DNA from: Candidatus Stoquefichus massiliensis AP9
GTDB lineage: Bacteria > Bacillota_I > Bacilli_A > Erysipelotrichales > Coprobacillaceae
Length of the DNA: 64,000 nucleotides
Direction: 5' to 3'
Assembly: GCF_000455285.1 (NCBI RefSeq)
Contig: NZ_HG005285.1
Span: 251,184 to 315,183 of the forward strand
Of the stretch, positions 54,864 to 64,000 are shown in pieces. The notes under the pieces are model-generated. The model was not told the origin of the DNA, searched no databases, and worked only from the letters and a program-made list of their open reading frames with translations. A program made the translations under genes and the position numbers. Numbering within the stretch: the first letter of the stretch is position 1; the number at the start of each line of letters is the position of its first letter.

Positions 54864-56765
54864 ATGTTAAATCGTAAATACGAAAAACTTATCAAGATAC
54901 TTTTAGAAAAAGATATAGCTATAAGTGCTGCTCAACTCTCTTCAGAAATGAATGTTTCGATTAGAAGTATCAAAACATATGTACATGATATTAATGATCT
55001 CTATCCTGATTGTATTCATTCTGATGCATCTGGATATATTATTCAACATCTAATAGCTACTCAGGCACTGGCAGAAGAAACAACCATTCCTCAGACAAGT
55101 CATGAAAGAGTCATCTATATTATAAATAAACTTTTGCAAGCTGCTACGGATACATATGAACTATGCGATCTTCTCTATGTCAGTTTATCAACTCTTAAAA
55201 ACGATTTAAAGAAAGTCAAAACAATGATTAAAAAATATGATTTGTTATTACAAAATAAAAATGATGTCTTATCTATTGAAGGACTTGAAATCAATAAAAG
55301 AAAGCTTGTCAGTTCTATTCTTTATAAAGAAAGTAATATTAACTTTGTTGATTTAACTGCTATTCAAAATAACTTTAAAGATATTGATATCTTTTATATT
55401 AAAGAAGTTATTACTCAGGTCTTTAAAAAACATCTATATTTTATTAATGATTATTCTTTAACCAACTTAATTCTACATATTGCGATTGCGATAGATCGTA
55501 TACAGAATAATAATTCAGCAACTTATCAGTATCATGTTAATCATCTTGCTCAACATGAATATGAATTAGCCAAAGAAATATCTATCCAGTTGCAAGAATA
55601 TTTCCATATTATTTACAATGATAATGAAGTTTGTGAATTAGCTATTTTATTAATGTCACGAGCAACTTCCCTGAATTATCATAATATAAATAAAAAGAAT
55701 CTTTATCAATATATTGATAAAGATGTTATTCAACTTGTTTATAAATTAATCGATTCTATTCAATCATTTTATTTCATTGAATTAGAAGATCCTGAGTTTT
55801 TTATCAGATTTGCTTTACATATTAAAAATTTACTCATTCGTTCACAAAATGCTCACTTTTCTAAAAATCCTTTAGTCCAAGAAATTAAAGCTGGCTGTCC
55901 ATTGATATATGATATATCTGTTTATGTATCATCAATTATTAAAGAGGAAACCGGTGTACAAGTGAATGATGATGAAATTGCTTATATTGCTTTTCATATT
56001 GGCAGTACTATTGAAACACAAAAAGAATTGCAAAATAAAGTCACGGCTGTTCTCTATTGTCCTCAATATTATGATATGTCAACGAATTTGGTCTACCAAA
56101 TTCAAAATCATTTCTCACATCAATTATTAATTAAAGATGTTGTTAATCAGCTTGAAGATATGAATCATGAATCAGTTGATTTCATTATTTCAACTATTCC
56201 CATTCATACTCTTCCTTTACAAAAATCTGTTCAAATTCATATATTTTTTCAACAACAGGATATTTTAGAAATAGAAAAGAAAATCAATGAAATAAAGTTA
56301 TTTAAAGAAAAACAGGTTTTTCAAAATAATCTTGAAAAACTTTTATCTAAGGAACTCTTTGAAGTCAATATTCCTTATGATAATCAAAATGATATTATTG
56401 ATTATATGTCTTTTCAATTATATCGCAAAGGTTATGTTCATAAGAATTTTCAACAACAAATATGGGAAAGAGAAGAAATGTCATCAACTGCTTATGGGAA
56501 TTTTGCGATTCCTCATGCGATGAAGATGGAAGCAAAAAAGACAGCCATTTCTATCTTGATTTGTAAAAAAGGGATTCGTTGGGGAGATGAAACTGTTCAG
56601 ATTGTTTTAATGATGTGTTTTCATGCTAATGAACGTTATTTGTTTAATCAGGTCTTTGAACCAATTACAAAAATTCTCTCTGAACCTATGAATATTACTC
56701 TACTCTCTCAATGTCAGAATTATTTAGATTTTATTCAGACAATGGTATCTCTTTATCAAATATAA
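54864..56765 (+). CDS. PRD-containing PTS-controlled transcriptional regulator
   Basis: This 633-residue regulator is the only clear plus-strand gene. Two N-terminal helix-turn-helix segments (ISAAQLSSEMNVSIRSIKTY and YELCDLLYVSLSTLKNDLKK) bind DNA. Two PTS regulation domains follow (about 170-280 and 290-390; FHIGSTIE closes the second), then an EIIB-like part (VLYCPQYYDMS) and a C-terminal EIIA of the fructose/mannitol type with His551 in FAIPHAM. This LicR/MtlR-like layout allows activation or inhibition by HPr and the sugar-specific EII proteins. It is divergent from the PTS operon and flanks the palindrome at 54765-54798. RBS AAGGAGATGG. Confidence 0.92.
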   Translation: MLNRKYEKLIKILLEKDIAISAAQLSSEMNVSIRSIKTYVHDINDLYPDCIHSDASGYIIQHLIATQALAEETTIPQTSHERVIYIINKLLQAATDTYELCDLLYVSLSTLKNDLKKVKTMIKKYDLLLQNKNDVLSIEGLEINKRKLVSSILYKESNINFVDLTAIQNNFKDIDIFYIKEVITQVFKKHLYFINDYSLTNLILHIAIAIDRIQNNNSATYQYHVNHLAQHEYELAKEISIQLQEYFHIIYNDNEVCELAILLMSRATSLNYHNINKKNLYQYIDKDVIQLVYKLIDSIQSFYFIELEDPEFFIRFALHIKNLLIRSQNAHFSKNPLVQEIKAGCPLIYDISVYVSSIIKEETGVQVNDDEIAYIAFHIGSTIETQKELQNKVTAVLYCPQYYDMSTNLVYQIQNHFSHQLLIKDVVNQLEDMNHESVDFIISTIPIHTLPLQKSVQIHIFFQQQDILEIEKKINEIKLFKEKQVFQNNLEKLLSKELFEVNIPYDNQNDIIDYMSFQLYRKGYVHKNFQQQIWEREEMSSTAYGNFAIPHAMKMEAKKTAISILICKKGIRWGDETVQIVLMMCFHANERYLFNQVFEPITKILSEPMNITLLSQCQNYLDFIQTMVSLYQI

Positions 56766-56799
56766 ATATGAGGAACCGAATCGGTTCCTCATATTTATA
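56761..56799. terminator. Shared bidirectional terminator of convergent genes
   Basis: A perfect 19-bp inverted repeat (56761-56779 with 56781-56799, centre at 56780) spans the stop codons of both the plus-strand regulator and the minus-strand HAD gene. Confidence 0.8.
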
Positions 56800-57667
56800 A
56801 TAATTCTAATTCTTGTAATATTTGGAACCCTTCAAAAACAGCACCTTCATCAACTGTTGTTTCAAGCTGATAGGATGAAGCTTCTTTAGCTAATGAGCAA
56901 GCATTTTCTGGAGCAAATGAATACTGAAAATGTCCTAGCATATCACAATCATTCTCTCCATCTCCAAACACGGCAACTTCATCATCACGATAGCCTTTTT
57001 CTTTTATAACTTTTCTTAACATTTTTCCTTTATTCATTATATTGGTTGTAATTTCCATGTTTTCTTCATAAGAAGAAGAAATATCAAGATTATCTATATT
57101 TAATTGTTTCTTAATACCTTTAACAAGTTCAACATCATGATGACGGGCATCAATTTTTAATACTTTAATACCTCTATCAATGATTTCATGAGGACTTGTC
57201 ACATAATGAAAATCTCTTAAATATCCCTCTCTTGTTGTAAAGGTCTTTTTTGGCAACTGCTCATCTGGAAATTGCTTAGAATGTAATAATAATTTCATAT
57301 GATAATCCCAGAAATCATCTGCTTCTAATAATGAATATTTCCCATGATCAGTATGTATCGCCTGTAAATACCCATAATCATTTAATATATCAGCAATCTT
57401 TTGAAAAGATTGATTATCCATAGGATATATTTCATTAACAGTCTGATTATAATTACAATATTGTGTTCCATTATTTAATATTAAATCACAATTCAAATGA
57501 TATGCTCTTAAAAAATCTATAACCATATTATAATCTCTTCCTGTTGCAATCATAAACTCAATTCCTTGTTGCATATATTTTTTTAATGCTTGATACGTTT
57601 TCTCTTCAATTGTATCATCTCTTTTAATGAGTGTTCCATCTAGGTCACATACAACGCACTTAATCAT
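56795..57667 (-). CDS. HAD-superfamily (Cof-type) phosphatase
   Basis: The start is at ATG 57667 (MIKCVVCDLDGTL) eight bases after GGAGG; the upstream TTG is less likely. The 290-residue protein has the nucleophile motif DLDGTLIKRDDTI, IATGRDYNMV (motif II region), and EVAVFGDGENDCDML (motif IV), with a Cof-type cap. It probably dephosphorylates a sugar phosphate or related metabolite. It converges on the PTS regulator. Confidence 0.9.
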   Translation of the reverse strand: MIKCVVCDLDGTLIKRDDTIEEKTYQALKKYMQQGIEFMIATGRDYNMVIDFLRAYHLNCDLILNNGTQYCNYNQTVNEIYPMDNQSFQKIADILNDYGYLQAIHTDHGKYSLLEADDFWDYHMKLLLHSKQFPDEQLPKKTFTTREGYLRDFHYVTSPHEIIDRGIKVLKIDARHHDVELVKGIKKQLNIDNLDISSSYEENMEITTNIMNKGKMLRKVIKEKGYRDDEVAVFGDGENDCDMLGHFQYSFAPENACSLAKEASSYQLETTVDEGAVFEGFQILQELELL

Positions 57668-58278
57668 ATCTATGTCCTCCAATGTTTTTTATTATAACAA
57701 AATTCTATGAAGAATTAAGATTTTTTCTTGAAGAGAAAAATAGTTTCTAAATTTTATTAAAGATTCCAAACATTTATATTTCATTACTAAAATCATCAGA
57801 CATTATAAAAAAGTCTTATAAATCAGATAATATTTCTATTATTCATTTTAATAATATTCAAACACTAAATATAAGATATACTTCACTTACTATATCAGAT
57901 CCGTATAATTCTATTAATTTTTTTCACAATAATAAATATCAAAAAAATAATAGTAAACATATTACATTTGAAGCTATGTAAGATACTACTAAAAGAAAAT
58001 AATTTGTGTTTTCTGTTAAATTATTACAAGATACTAGCGTAAGAATTAACGGATGATATGATATCATAAATAAAATAATGCGTAGCAAAAGAAAGTATTG
58101 AATATATTAGATAATATTATTAAAAACCAAAAAACTTAATCGTTTTTTTGATTTTTCCATTTCATTTATTTAAACATCTGTATTTGAATACTATAAATTT
58201 ATGTTTTAAACTCTTTCAAGTCATACTATAATTATTTGTGAACTTTCATATCCCAATGTTTATCAATATGAATTAGAA
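57668..58278. other. AT-rich gap with a start-less open stretch
   Basis: About 610 bases without an intact gene. On the plus strand a 76-codon open stretch (57751-57981, ending TAA) lacks any ATG near its start and reads as Asn/Ser/Lys-rich (for example YTSLTISDPYNSINFF). Further downstream only short broken frames are visible. It may be a decayed gene, but composition alone could give this. Nothing else supported. Confidence 0.3.
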
Positions 58279-58281
58279 ATG

Positions 58282-58317
58282 AAAAAAACCCTACTCATAA
58301 GGTTTTATGACTAGGGT
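58282..58317 (-). terminator. Terminator after the spore protein gene
   Basis: ACCCTACTCATAA (58288-58300) pairs with TTATGACTAGGGT (58305-58317) with one mismatch and a GGTT loop. Seven T follow on the minus strand. Confidence 0.88.
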
Positions 58318-58328
58318 CTTTATAAAGC

Positions 58329-58544
58329 TTAATGATTTTGAGATTGTCTACCTGCGATTTGGCTTTGTCCCATTTCAACTAATCTCTTAGTGATTTCACC
58401 ACCAACAGATCCGTTAGCACGAGAAGTTGCATCAGGTCCAAGGTTAACACCAAATTCATTAGCGATTTCGTATTTCATTTGATCGATTGCGTTTTGAGCA
58501 CCAGGAACTACTAATCTGTTTTTACTTGAATTGTTTGAGTTCAT
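58329..58544 (-). CDS. Alpha/beta-type small acid-soluble spore protein
   Basis: The start is at ATG 58544 ([15 protein letters not shown]) behind AGGAGGTG. The 71-residue protein has the alpha/beta SASP pattern: [10 protein letters not shown] with the GPR protease site, [22 protein letters not shown] and a polar tail. These proteins coat spore DNA and protect it, and are degraded at germination. A sigma-G-like promoter (58567-58596) precedes it. Its presence shows that the organism is, or descends from, a spore former. Confidence 0.95.
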   Translation of the reverse strand: MNSNNSSKNRLVVPGAQNAIDQMKYEIANEFGVNLGPDATSRANGSVGGEITKRLVEMGQSQIAGRQSQNH

Positions 58545-58557
58545 AACTTTCACCTCC

Positions 58558-58596
58558 TGACACAATTAGTTTGTGTCAGAGTTAAAATCTTATTCA
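58558..58596 (-). promoter_or_regulatory. Sigma-G-like promoter with palindrome before the SASP gene
   Basis: TGAATA (58591-58596) and CAAACTA (58567-58573) on the minus strand are 17 bases apart, close to the forespore sigma-G/sigma-F pattern (TGAATA, 17-18, CATACTA). The -10 lies within a perfect 8-bp inverted repeat TGACACAA/TTGTGTCA (58558-58565, 58571-58578), whose left arm abuts the ribosome site. Confidence 0.6.
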
Positions 58597-58602
58597 TATT
58601 TT

Positions 58603-59802
58603 TTAAAATAAATTTTCAATATTTTTATAATTGTCATCAATGACAATATCAGTTGTATTTTCAATACAATCTAAAACCATCTTTTCATAATCCCAACTCG
58701 CTTCAAAAGTTTCTGCTTTATAACTTTTTGGTTTTGTTGCTGGCTGTTTTGGTGTAAAGATTGTGCAACAATCTTCATGTGGGCGGATAGAAATATCATA
58801 AGTTCCTATTTTATTAGCGATATTGATAATTTCTAATTTATCCATACATGCAACAGGACGTAAAACAGGCATTGAAATAACGCTATTAATTACCGCCATA
58901 CTTTCTAATGTCTGTGATGCTACCTGACCAATACTTTCACCGTTTACAATCGCTAAACAATTATTTTTTAAGGCAAGACCTTGGGCAATACGATACATCA
59001 TACGACGCATAACAGTCATCGCATAACTTTCTTCACAATGTTCATAAACAGCTAATTGAAGTTCTGTAAAAGGAACAATATGAACAACAATCTTTCCATG
59101 TGTAAAATGTCTTAAAACATCAACAAGATCCAACACTTTTTCACGTGCCTGATCACTTGTATATGGTGGTGATGCATAATGGATACATTCAATATCAACA
59201 CCTCTTTTTAATGTTAAATAACCTGCCACTGGAGAATCAATACCTCCTGACAACATTAATAACGCTTTACCACCAATACCAACAGGATATCCACCAGCAC
59301 CCAAAATAACATTGTCCATAATATATGTATATTCTTTACGCAATTCTACTTTTACCATAATTTCAGGGTTATGGACATCAACTTTTAAATCTGTTTTCGT
59401 TGTATGATGAAAAATATAACCAGCAATTGCTGTATTGATATCATGAGAATGCAGTGGATAGTCTTTATCATTTCTCTTTGTATTAATTTTAAAAGTCTGA
59501 CCTGGCTGTTTTTCAACAATCTGCAAACAAACATCTTTAATCTTCTCTAAATCACTTTCTACTTTATAACAAACTGAAAAAGAATAAATCCCAAAGACTG
59601 TCTTTAATTTCTCGCAGACAGCCTTAGCATCTTCACCGTTTAGTATAATATACATACGATCAAAAGAAAGATCATATTTCAACTCCGAGAAGTCTTTTAA
59701 TATTTCTTTTGTATTTTGACATAATTTACGAATAAATAATTTACGATTCTTACCTTTTGTTGTAAGTTCACCAAAACGAACTAAAATATGATTACATTCC
59801 AT
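58603..59802 (-). CDS. thiI: tRNA 4-thiouridine synthetase ThiI
   Basis: This 399-residue enzyme adenylates U8 of tRNA for sulfur transfer. It has an N-terminal ferredoxin-like/THUMP region (LVRFGELTTKGKNRKLFI, TFKINTKRNDKDYPLHS) and the PP-loop LLMLSGGIDSPVAGYL. The C-terminal rhodanese domain is absent, as in Firmicutes where the neighbouring desulfurase supplies sulfur directly. It begins five bases after the desulfurase gene. Confidence 0.95.
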   Translation of the reverse strand: MECNHILVRFGELTTKGKNRKLFIRKLCQNTKEILKDFSELKYDLSFDRMYIILNGEDAKAVCEKLKTVFGIYSFSVCYKVESDLEKIKDVCLQIVEKQPGQTFKINTKRNDKDYPLHSHDINTAIAGYIFHHTTKTDLKVDVHNPEIMVKVELRKEYTYIMDNVILGAGGYPVGIGGKALLMLSGGIDSPVAGYLTLKRGVDIECIHYASPPYTSDQAREKVLDLVDVLRHFTHGKIVVHIVPFTELQLAVYEHCEESYAMTVMRRMMYRIAQGLALKNNCLAIVNGESIGQVASQTLESMAVINSVISMPVLRPVACMDKLEIINIANKIGTYDISIRPHEDCCTIFTPKQPATKPKSYKAETFEASWDYEKMVLDCIENTTDIVIDDNYKNIENLF

Positions 59803-59806
59803 TCTT

Positions 59807-60946
59807 TTACCTCTGCTTTTTAATTGTTTTTAATATTGTTTTTAAATGAAATAAAAATTCTTCTACTTCATTTTGTGTTGTTAAATCCGAAAAACTCATA
59901 CGAATTGCACTTCTTGCAACAGCATCTGGTAAATGCATTGCAGCAAGTGTCCTAGAAACATCATTTTTATGTGATGAACATGTACTCTTCGTTGAGACAT
60001 AACATTCCTGTGCTTCTAAAGCATGTAAAATAACTTCAGGTTTATATCCAATACATGAGAAATTTAAAATATATGGTGAGCTATTCATTTCTGGCGTATT
60101 CATAACAACATCATCTAATGTCATTAAAACTTTTCTCACATAATGATTTAATGATTGAACATACTGATACTTCTGATTTTGATTTTCTAATGCTAAACGT
60201 AGTGTTTTTGCAAACATAGTATGTGTTGCTGTATTTGATGTTCCACCACGTATTCCATATTCCTGCTGTCCAGCACTAATCAATGGAACTAATGATGTTG
60301 ATTCATTCTTGTATAAAACACCACTTCCTTTTAATCCATAGATCTTATGGGCTGAAAAACTAGCCAGATCAACCAATGATAAATCAACTGGAATTTTCCC
60401 TAAAGCCTGAACCATATCTACATGTAATTTTGTTTTCTTATTTTTTTGAGATACAATTTCTCTAATTTTATGAATAGGATTGATAATACCTATTTCATTA
60501 TTCACATACATAATTGACACAAGAATAGTATCTTCTCGTATCTTATCTTCTAATTCTTGTAAATCTAACATTCCCTGTTCATTTACTGAAATAAAATCAA
60601 CATCAAATCCAAAAACATCCCTTAATTGAATAAAAGTATTATGAACACTAGAATGTTCAATAGCACTTGTTATCAAATGTTTTCCTCTGTTTTGATATTG
60701 AAAAGCACACCCTTTAATTGCTGCATTATTAGATTCACTCGCTCCACTTGTAAAAATAATCTCTGTAGGTTTAACACCTAACATCTGAGCAGTTAAACTT
60801 CTTGATTTTTCCATCAAGGAACTTGTTTGTAAACCTAATGAATATAATGAATCAGCATTTGCAAAATAATCATTAAGTAAAGACTGATACATATTCTTAA
60901 CTTCTTTATTTAAAGGTGTTGTTGATACATAATCTAAATAAATCAT
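59807..60946 (-). CDS. Cysteine desulfurase (NifS/IscS-like) partner of ThiI
   Basis: The start is at ATG 60946 (MIYLDYVSTTPLN) behind GGAGGG. The 379-residue PLP enzyme has FTSGASESNNAAIKG, AIEHSSV, HVDMVQALGK, the PLP Lys in FSAHKIYGLKG and the active Cys in STKSTCSS. It mobilises sulfur from cysteine. Coupling to thiI corresponds to the NifZ-ThiI pair of Bacillus. Confidence 0.92.
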   Translation of the reverse strand: MIYLDYVSTTPLNKEVKNMYQSLLNDYFANADSLYSLGLQTSSLMEKSRSLTAQMLGVKPTEIIFTSGASESNNAAIKGCAFQYQNRGKHLITSAIEHSSVHNTFIQLRDVFGFDVDFISVNEQGMLDLQELEDKIREDTILVSIMYVNNEIGIINPIHKIREIVSQKNKKTKLHVDMVQALGKIPVDLSLVDLASFSAHKIYGLKGSGVLYKNESTSLVPLISAGQQEYGIRGGTSNTATHTMFAKTLRLALENQNQKYQYVQSLNHYVRKVLMTLDDVVMNTPEMNSSPYILNFSCIGYKPEVILHALEAQECYVSTKSTCSSHKNDVSRTLAAMHLPDAVARSAIRMSFSDLTTQNEVEEFLFHLKTILKTIKKQR

Positions 60947-61014
60947 ATGTTCCCTCCACATCTAATATATGTATATATAACATTTTTAATGAAAAAATAC
61001 TACTAAAAAAGTCC

Positions 61015-62757
61015 TTAATTGGACTTTTCACTAGATTTTTTTATAAGTTCTTCATAAGAACCTGGCTGAATCTTTTCGATAATATCAACAGCAGTTGATA
61101 AAGCTTTGGTATATTCACCATTTCTAAATAGCACCTCAGCTTTTGTTAATTCTGTATTCACTTCTAAGAAAGTTGAACGATAACGATTACCAAAGACAAT
61201 CGCTTCTTCTACCATTTCAGCCGTAACAATCAAATTATGAACATTATCATAAAGCTTATAAATTACATCTCTTGCCCCATCAACACGTTTTGATAATTCT
61301 GCTAATTCGACTGGTCGATTCATTCTATATGCTTGAATTTGAGCTGCTTTATCATATGAATCTTGTATATAATCTTTATATGATTCGTTAATCATTGGTA
61401 AGTGCTTATTTTTAATTTCAGATTTGATTTCTAATAATACAATATTAATATTTTCTAATTCATCAATTGCTCGTTGTTCTTGTAAATAAAGATTATCTCT
61501 AAAAGCAAAGAATGTATCCAAGTTATCTTGATGAGCAGCAGCCCTATTATGCATTATTTCCACTTTAGATATCATTTGCGAATATGAAAAATCACCTTTT
61601 TTCATTTCTTCTTCCAAATTATAAGATTCTCTTAAAATTTTATCAAATTCATGGAATTTTTCATCTATTTCAACATGATCAATATCAATAATATATAAGT
61701 TTTTCATACGATTATAGTCAATCATTGCTTGTTTATATTGATCATAAATCTCAGTGATCAAAGTATAACATGCATCCCATTTTTCTTTAAATTCTACAAA
61801 AGATTGTTTTTCAGTTTCTAAATCATGAATTAAAGCATCAATACTATCTACTAGACTTTGTAATACCTCGCCCATATTATCTAATTCTAATTTTTTGATA
61901 TGAACAATTGATTCTTCAATTGTATTTTTAATCACATCAAAACGACCTTGAACATCTAATTGATTTAATGAAAAATCATCTTGTGACATTTCTTCAAGCA
62001 ATGTTTCTATATGATTTATTTTTTTAGGAATATATTGTCTAACAACTGCAATATAACTTGGTAAATCTTCTAAGCGCTGATCAATCCAATCTACTCTTTC
62101 TTCTATTTCTTTTGTATAATGCTGAGCTTCTTCAAATCTCTGATTATTCATCATACCTTCTAATTTAACAAAAGAATCATCAATTTCATTAAAGATATTT
62201 AAAAGACTTGGAACAAATTCTTCTACTTTAAAACGAATAGATTCAAACTGATCAATTGTTTGTCGATATTTTTCTTTAACACGAATAATTTCTATTCTTT
62301 GTACATTTTCGATTTCAGTAATTGTTTCTATTTGTGCTAATAAAGCTTGAGAATCTTTTTCATATGTAAATAACATATCATCTAATTCTTTCATCTTTTT
62401 AGAAACTTTACGAAGTTTCCCATAAAATAATTGTTCATCTACTTCATTAACTAAAACAGCCAACTCATTTTTCTGATAATCTGTAATTCTTTCAAATTCA
62501 GCAGCATACTCTTGATATTGTTCAACAACATCAGGCATATTTTTAGAAATACTATGAACTCTCCCTAATCGATATTGTAATGGTAATGATTTAATTGCAT
62601 TCATTCTATTTTCTACTTCAACAATTAGTTTTCTATATTTTCTTAATCTCATTCCTCTATATAAAAGAAAGAGAATCACCAAAACAATTAATCCTATCCC
62701 AGCAAAGATCAGGTTTCGGGTTCCAATTTTTTCAATAATTTCCATCACTTTATCCAT
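61015..62757 (-). CDS. ezrA: EzrA septation ring regulator
   Basis: This membrane-anchored protein controls FtsZ ring formation. The 580-residue protein has one N-terminal helix (about 14-32; LIFAGIGLIVLVILFLLY) followed by spectrin-like helical coiled-coil repeats throughout. The C-terminal ALSTAVDIIEKIQPGSYEEL matches the conserved EzrA ending. It lies upstream of the cysteine desulfurase as in Bacillus. Confidence 0.92.
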   Translation of the reverse strand: MDKVMEIIEKIGTRNLIFAGIGLIVLVILFLLYRGMRLRKYRKLIVEVENRMNAIKSLPLQYRLGRVHSISKNMPDVVEQYQEYAAEFERITDYQKNELAVLVNEVDEQLFYGKLRKVSKKMKELDDMLFTYEKDSQALLAQIETITEIENVQRIEIIRVKEKYRQTIDQFESIRFKVEEFVPSLLNIFNEIDDSFVKLEGMMNNQRFEEAQHYTKEIEERVDWIDQRLEDLPSYIAVVRQYIPKKINHIETLLEEMSQDDFSLNQLDVQGRFDVIKNTIEESIVHIKKLELDNMGEVLQSLVDSIDALIHDLETEKQSFVEFKEKWDACYTLITEIYDQYKQAMIDYNRMKNLYIIDIDHVEIDEKFHEFDKILRESYNLEEEMKKGDFSYSQMISKVEIMHNRAAAHQDNLDTFFAFRDNLYLQEQRAIDELENINIVLLEIKSEIKNKHLPMINESYKDYIQDSYDKAAQIQAYRMNRPVELAELSKRVDGARDVIYKLYDNVHNLIVTAEMVEEAIVFGNRYRSTFLEVNTELTKAEVLFRNGEYTKALSTAVDIIEKIQPGSYEELIKKSSEKSN

Positions 62758-63146
62758 ACTTCCAAAATCCTTTCTTTTTCTACTTTTTTATTGTATCACA
62801 AAAAACAACAAAAGCCTACTCGTAATTTACGAGTGATGAAATTTATTAACTCTTAAAAAAACACTATGCATCAACCAATAAATATAATTGATTATTAATC
62901 TAATATTTTACAAAATTAATGGATAAATTAGTTTGAATCATCAAATGCCTACTGCACAGACTCCTCTTTGTTGTTCTACGACAAAGAGGTTTCTTGTTTA
63001 TAAAAAAGGAATCTTTTACTTATCAATGGATAGATAATGGGAAATTACCACAGTAAAGCCATCTATGTTCAAAAAATCCAATATCAAACAAAAGACTGTA
63101 AATAACAAAAACTATTATTTACAGTCTTTTTAAATAAATATAAAAT
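62758..63146. other. Non-coding gap with three strong hairpins
   Basis: No intact gene. Hairpins: ACTCGTA/TACGAGT (62818-62834), with T-rich sequence on the minus strand; CCTCTTTGT/ACAAAGAGG (62963-62989); and a perfect 16-bp stem (63090-63105 with 63115-63130) followed by T on the plus strand. The last two have terminator-like form on the plus strand although no plus-strand gene is present. They could delimit small RNAs or be remnants of an inserted element. Confidence 0.45.
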
Positions 63147-63189
63147 AAAAAAAGTATCCAATAGCTGTAAAACAGTTATCAAATACTTT
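63147..63189 (-). terminator. Terminator after rpsD
   Basis: AAAGTAT (63151-63157) pairs with ATACTTT (63183-63189), with an inner AGCTGT/ACAGTT-type helix around an AAA loop. Seven T follow on the minus strand, just after the rpsD stop. Confidence 0.8.
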
Positions 63190-63196
63190 ATTATTG

Positions 63197-63802
63197 TTAT
63201 CCCAATCTGTTGTAGTATTCTACGATTAGTGATTCGTTGATTTCTTGGTTTAATTCAGATCTTTCAGGTAATCTAATGAATTTACCTTCCATTTTTTCTG
63301 CATCAACTTCTACGAATCCTGGTGTATGAACTTGTGATGCTAAAGCAGTTTTGATAATTTCTAATGATTTAGATTTTTCTTTAACTGAAACAACATCTCC
63401 AACTTTAACATGACAAGAAGCGATATCAGTTTTTACACCATTTAACATAATGTGTCCATGATTAACTAATTGTCTTGCTTGACGTCTAGTTGTTGCAAAA
63501 CCTAATCTGTAAACAACGTTGTCTAATCTTGATTCAAGTAAGCAGAAGAAGTTATAACCAGTGATTCCTTCCATTTTGCTTGCTCTTTTGAATGTGTTAT
63601 GGAATTGTTTTTCATTAACTCCATACATATGTCTTACTTTTTGCTTTTCAGCTAATTGTAATCCATATTCAGTTGGTTTTTTTCTCTTTTGCCCATGTTG
63701 ACCAGGAGCATAAGGTCTTTTTGATAATTCTTTACCAGTTTCTAATGTAGAAAAACCTAAACGTCTAGATTTTTTCCATTGTGGTCCAGTATAACGTGAC
63801 AT
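63197..63802 (-). CDS. rpsD: Ribosomal protein S4
   Basis: This 201-residue 16S-binding primary assembly protein begins [18 protein letters not shown] and contains [47 protein letters not shown] (read in parts), and the C-terminal [15 protein letters not shown]. The N-terminal zinc-finger cysteines are absent, so it is a zinc-independent form. S4 commonly represses its own gene through the mRNA leader; see 63820-63960. Confidence 0.96.
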   Translation of the reverse strand: MSRYTGPQWKKSRRLGFSTLETGKELSKRPYAPGQHGQKRKKPTEYGLQLAEKQKVRHMYGVNEKQFHNTFKRASKMEGITGYNFFCLLESRLDNVVYRLGFATTRRQARQLVNHGHIMLNGVKTDIASCHVKVGDVVSVKEKSKSLEIIKTALASQVHTPGFVEVDAEKMEGKFIRLPERSELNQEINESLIVEYYNRLG

Positions 63803-63819
63803 AATGTCTTCCTCCTATT

Positions 63820-63960
63820 GTTTTATTTTGCATAAAACAATAACATGCATAAATCTGTTAGGTTGTGTTTGTACTAAGTATTTCTTCATTAGCAGCAAGA
63901 ATACTCTACATCCGTCAGTTACAAACGCATTGGCTAACACTTTATGTGCTGCTATCATTT
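63820..63960 (-). promoter_or_regulatory. Candidate S4 autoregulatory leader with pseudoknot
   Basis: In the rpsD leader AGCAGCA (63891-63897) pairs with TGCTGCT (63948-63954). GTTTGTA (63867-63873), outside that stem, pairs with TACAAAC (63921-63927), inside its loop, giving H-type pseudoknot topology. S4 repression through structured leaders of rpsD is established in Bacillus. This element is assigned by position and pairing. Confidence 0.6.
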
Positions 63961-64000
63961 AATACGCTAGTAAACAATATCATAATTCCATTCTATAGTC

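Overview
The window is AT-rich (roughly 30-33% GC by eye) and almost entirely coded on the minus strand. Gene content and order point to a spore-forming low-GC Firmicute of the Erysipelotrichia (Coprobacillaceae-like, for example the Thomasclavelia/Coprobacillus/Faecalibacillus group). The signs are a ruvAB-comEA-comEC-holA run, rplU-prp-rpmA with the cleavable L27 extension, topA-trmFO-xerC, an alpha/beta-type small acid-soluble spore protein, and an unusually short SMC. The genus is an inference; no rRNA or tRNA was seen in the window.

Layout. Positions 1-8.7 kb are accessory DNA. They hold a peptide-export locus: a LytTR response regulator and an AgrC-like GHKL kinase (8717-6732), a paired LytTR-type direct repeat and promoter (6610-6667), a 15-codon leader ORF, a C39-peptidase ABC exporter, an unrecognised soluble protein, an HlyD-like adaptor, a 123-aa double-glycine precursor, and a small two-helix membrane protein. 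Two paralogous membrane proteins and fragments of further small membrane-protein genes follow. From 8.8 to 47 kb is mostly conserved core: hemW, serine dehydratase, holA, the comEC/comEA competence genes, ruvBA, obg, rpmA/prp/rplU, xerC, trmFO, topA, dprA, rnhB, rbgA, lepB, rplS, trmD, rimM, khpA, rpsP, then ffh/ylxM/ftsY/smc, a two-component system, a giant Sel1-repeat protein, a large unknown membrane protein, an NrnA-type phosphoesterase and an Abi_2/HEPN-like protein. From 47 to 57.7 kb are ackA, a YitT-family protein and a lactose/cellobiose-type PTS operon with a GH1 enzyme. The operon's regulator, the only convincing plus-strand gene, is divergently encoded and PTS-controlled. From 57.7 to 64 kb are the spore protein, thiI, a cysteine desulfurase, ezrA and rpsD.

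How they work together. The left locus reads as a regulated peptide secretion system: sensor kinase, LytTR regulator, promoter, leader-cleaving exporter and double-glycine substrate, with candidate immunity proteins downstream. The PTS block is a self-contained beta-glucoside uptake module; its GH1 enzyme has Gln in place of the acid/base Glu. Palindromic GTGCA sites upstream of both halves of the operon are likely targets of its regulator.

Decayed or non-coding stretches lie at 1759-1888, 28519-28821, 29503-30010, 48583-49090, 57668-58278 and 62758-63196. Several carry recognisable relic reading frames or strong hairpins. Start codons were moved inward from the longest reading frame wherever a clear ribosome binding site and family alignment required it.
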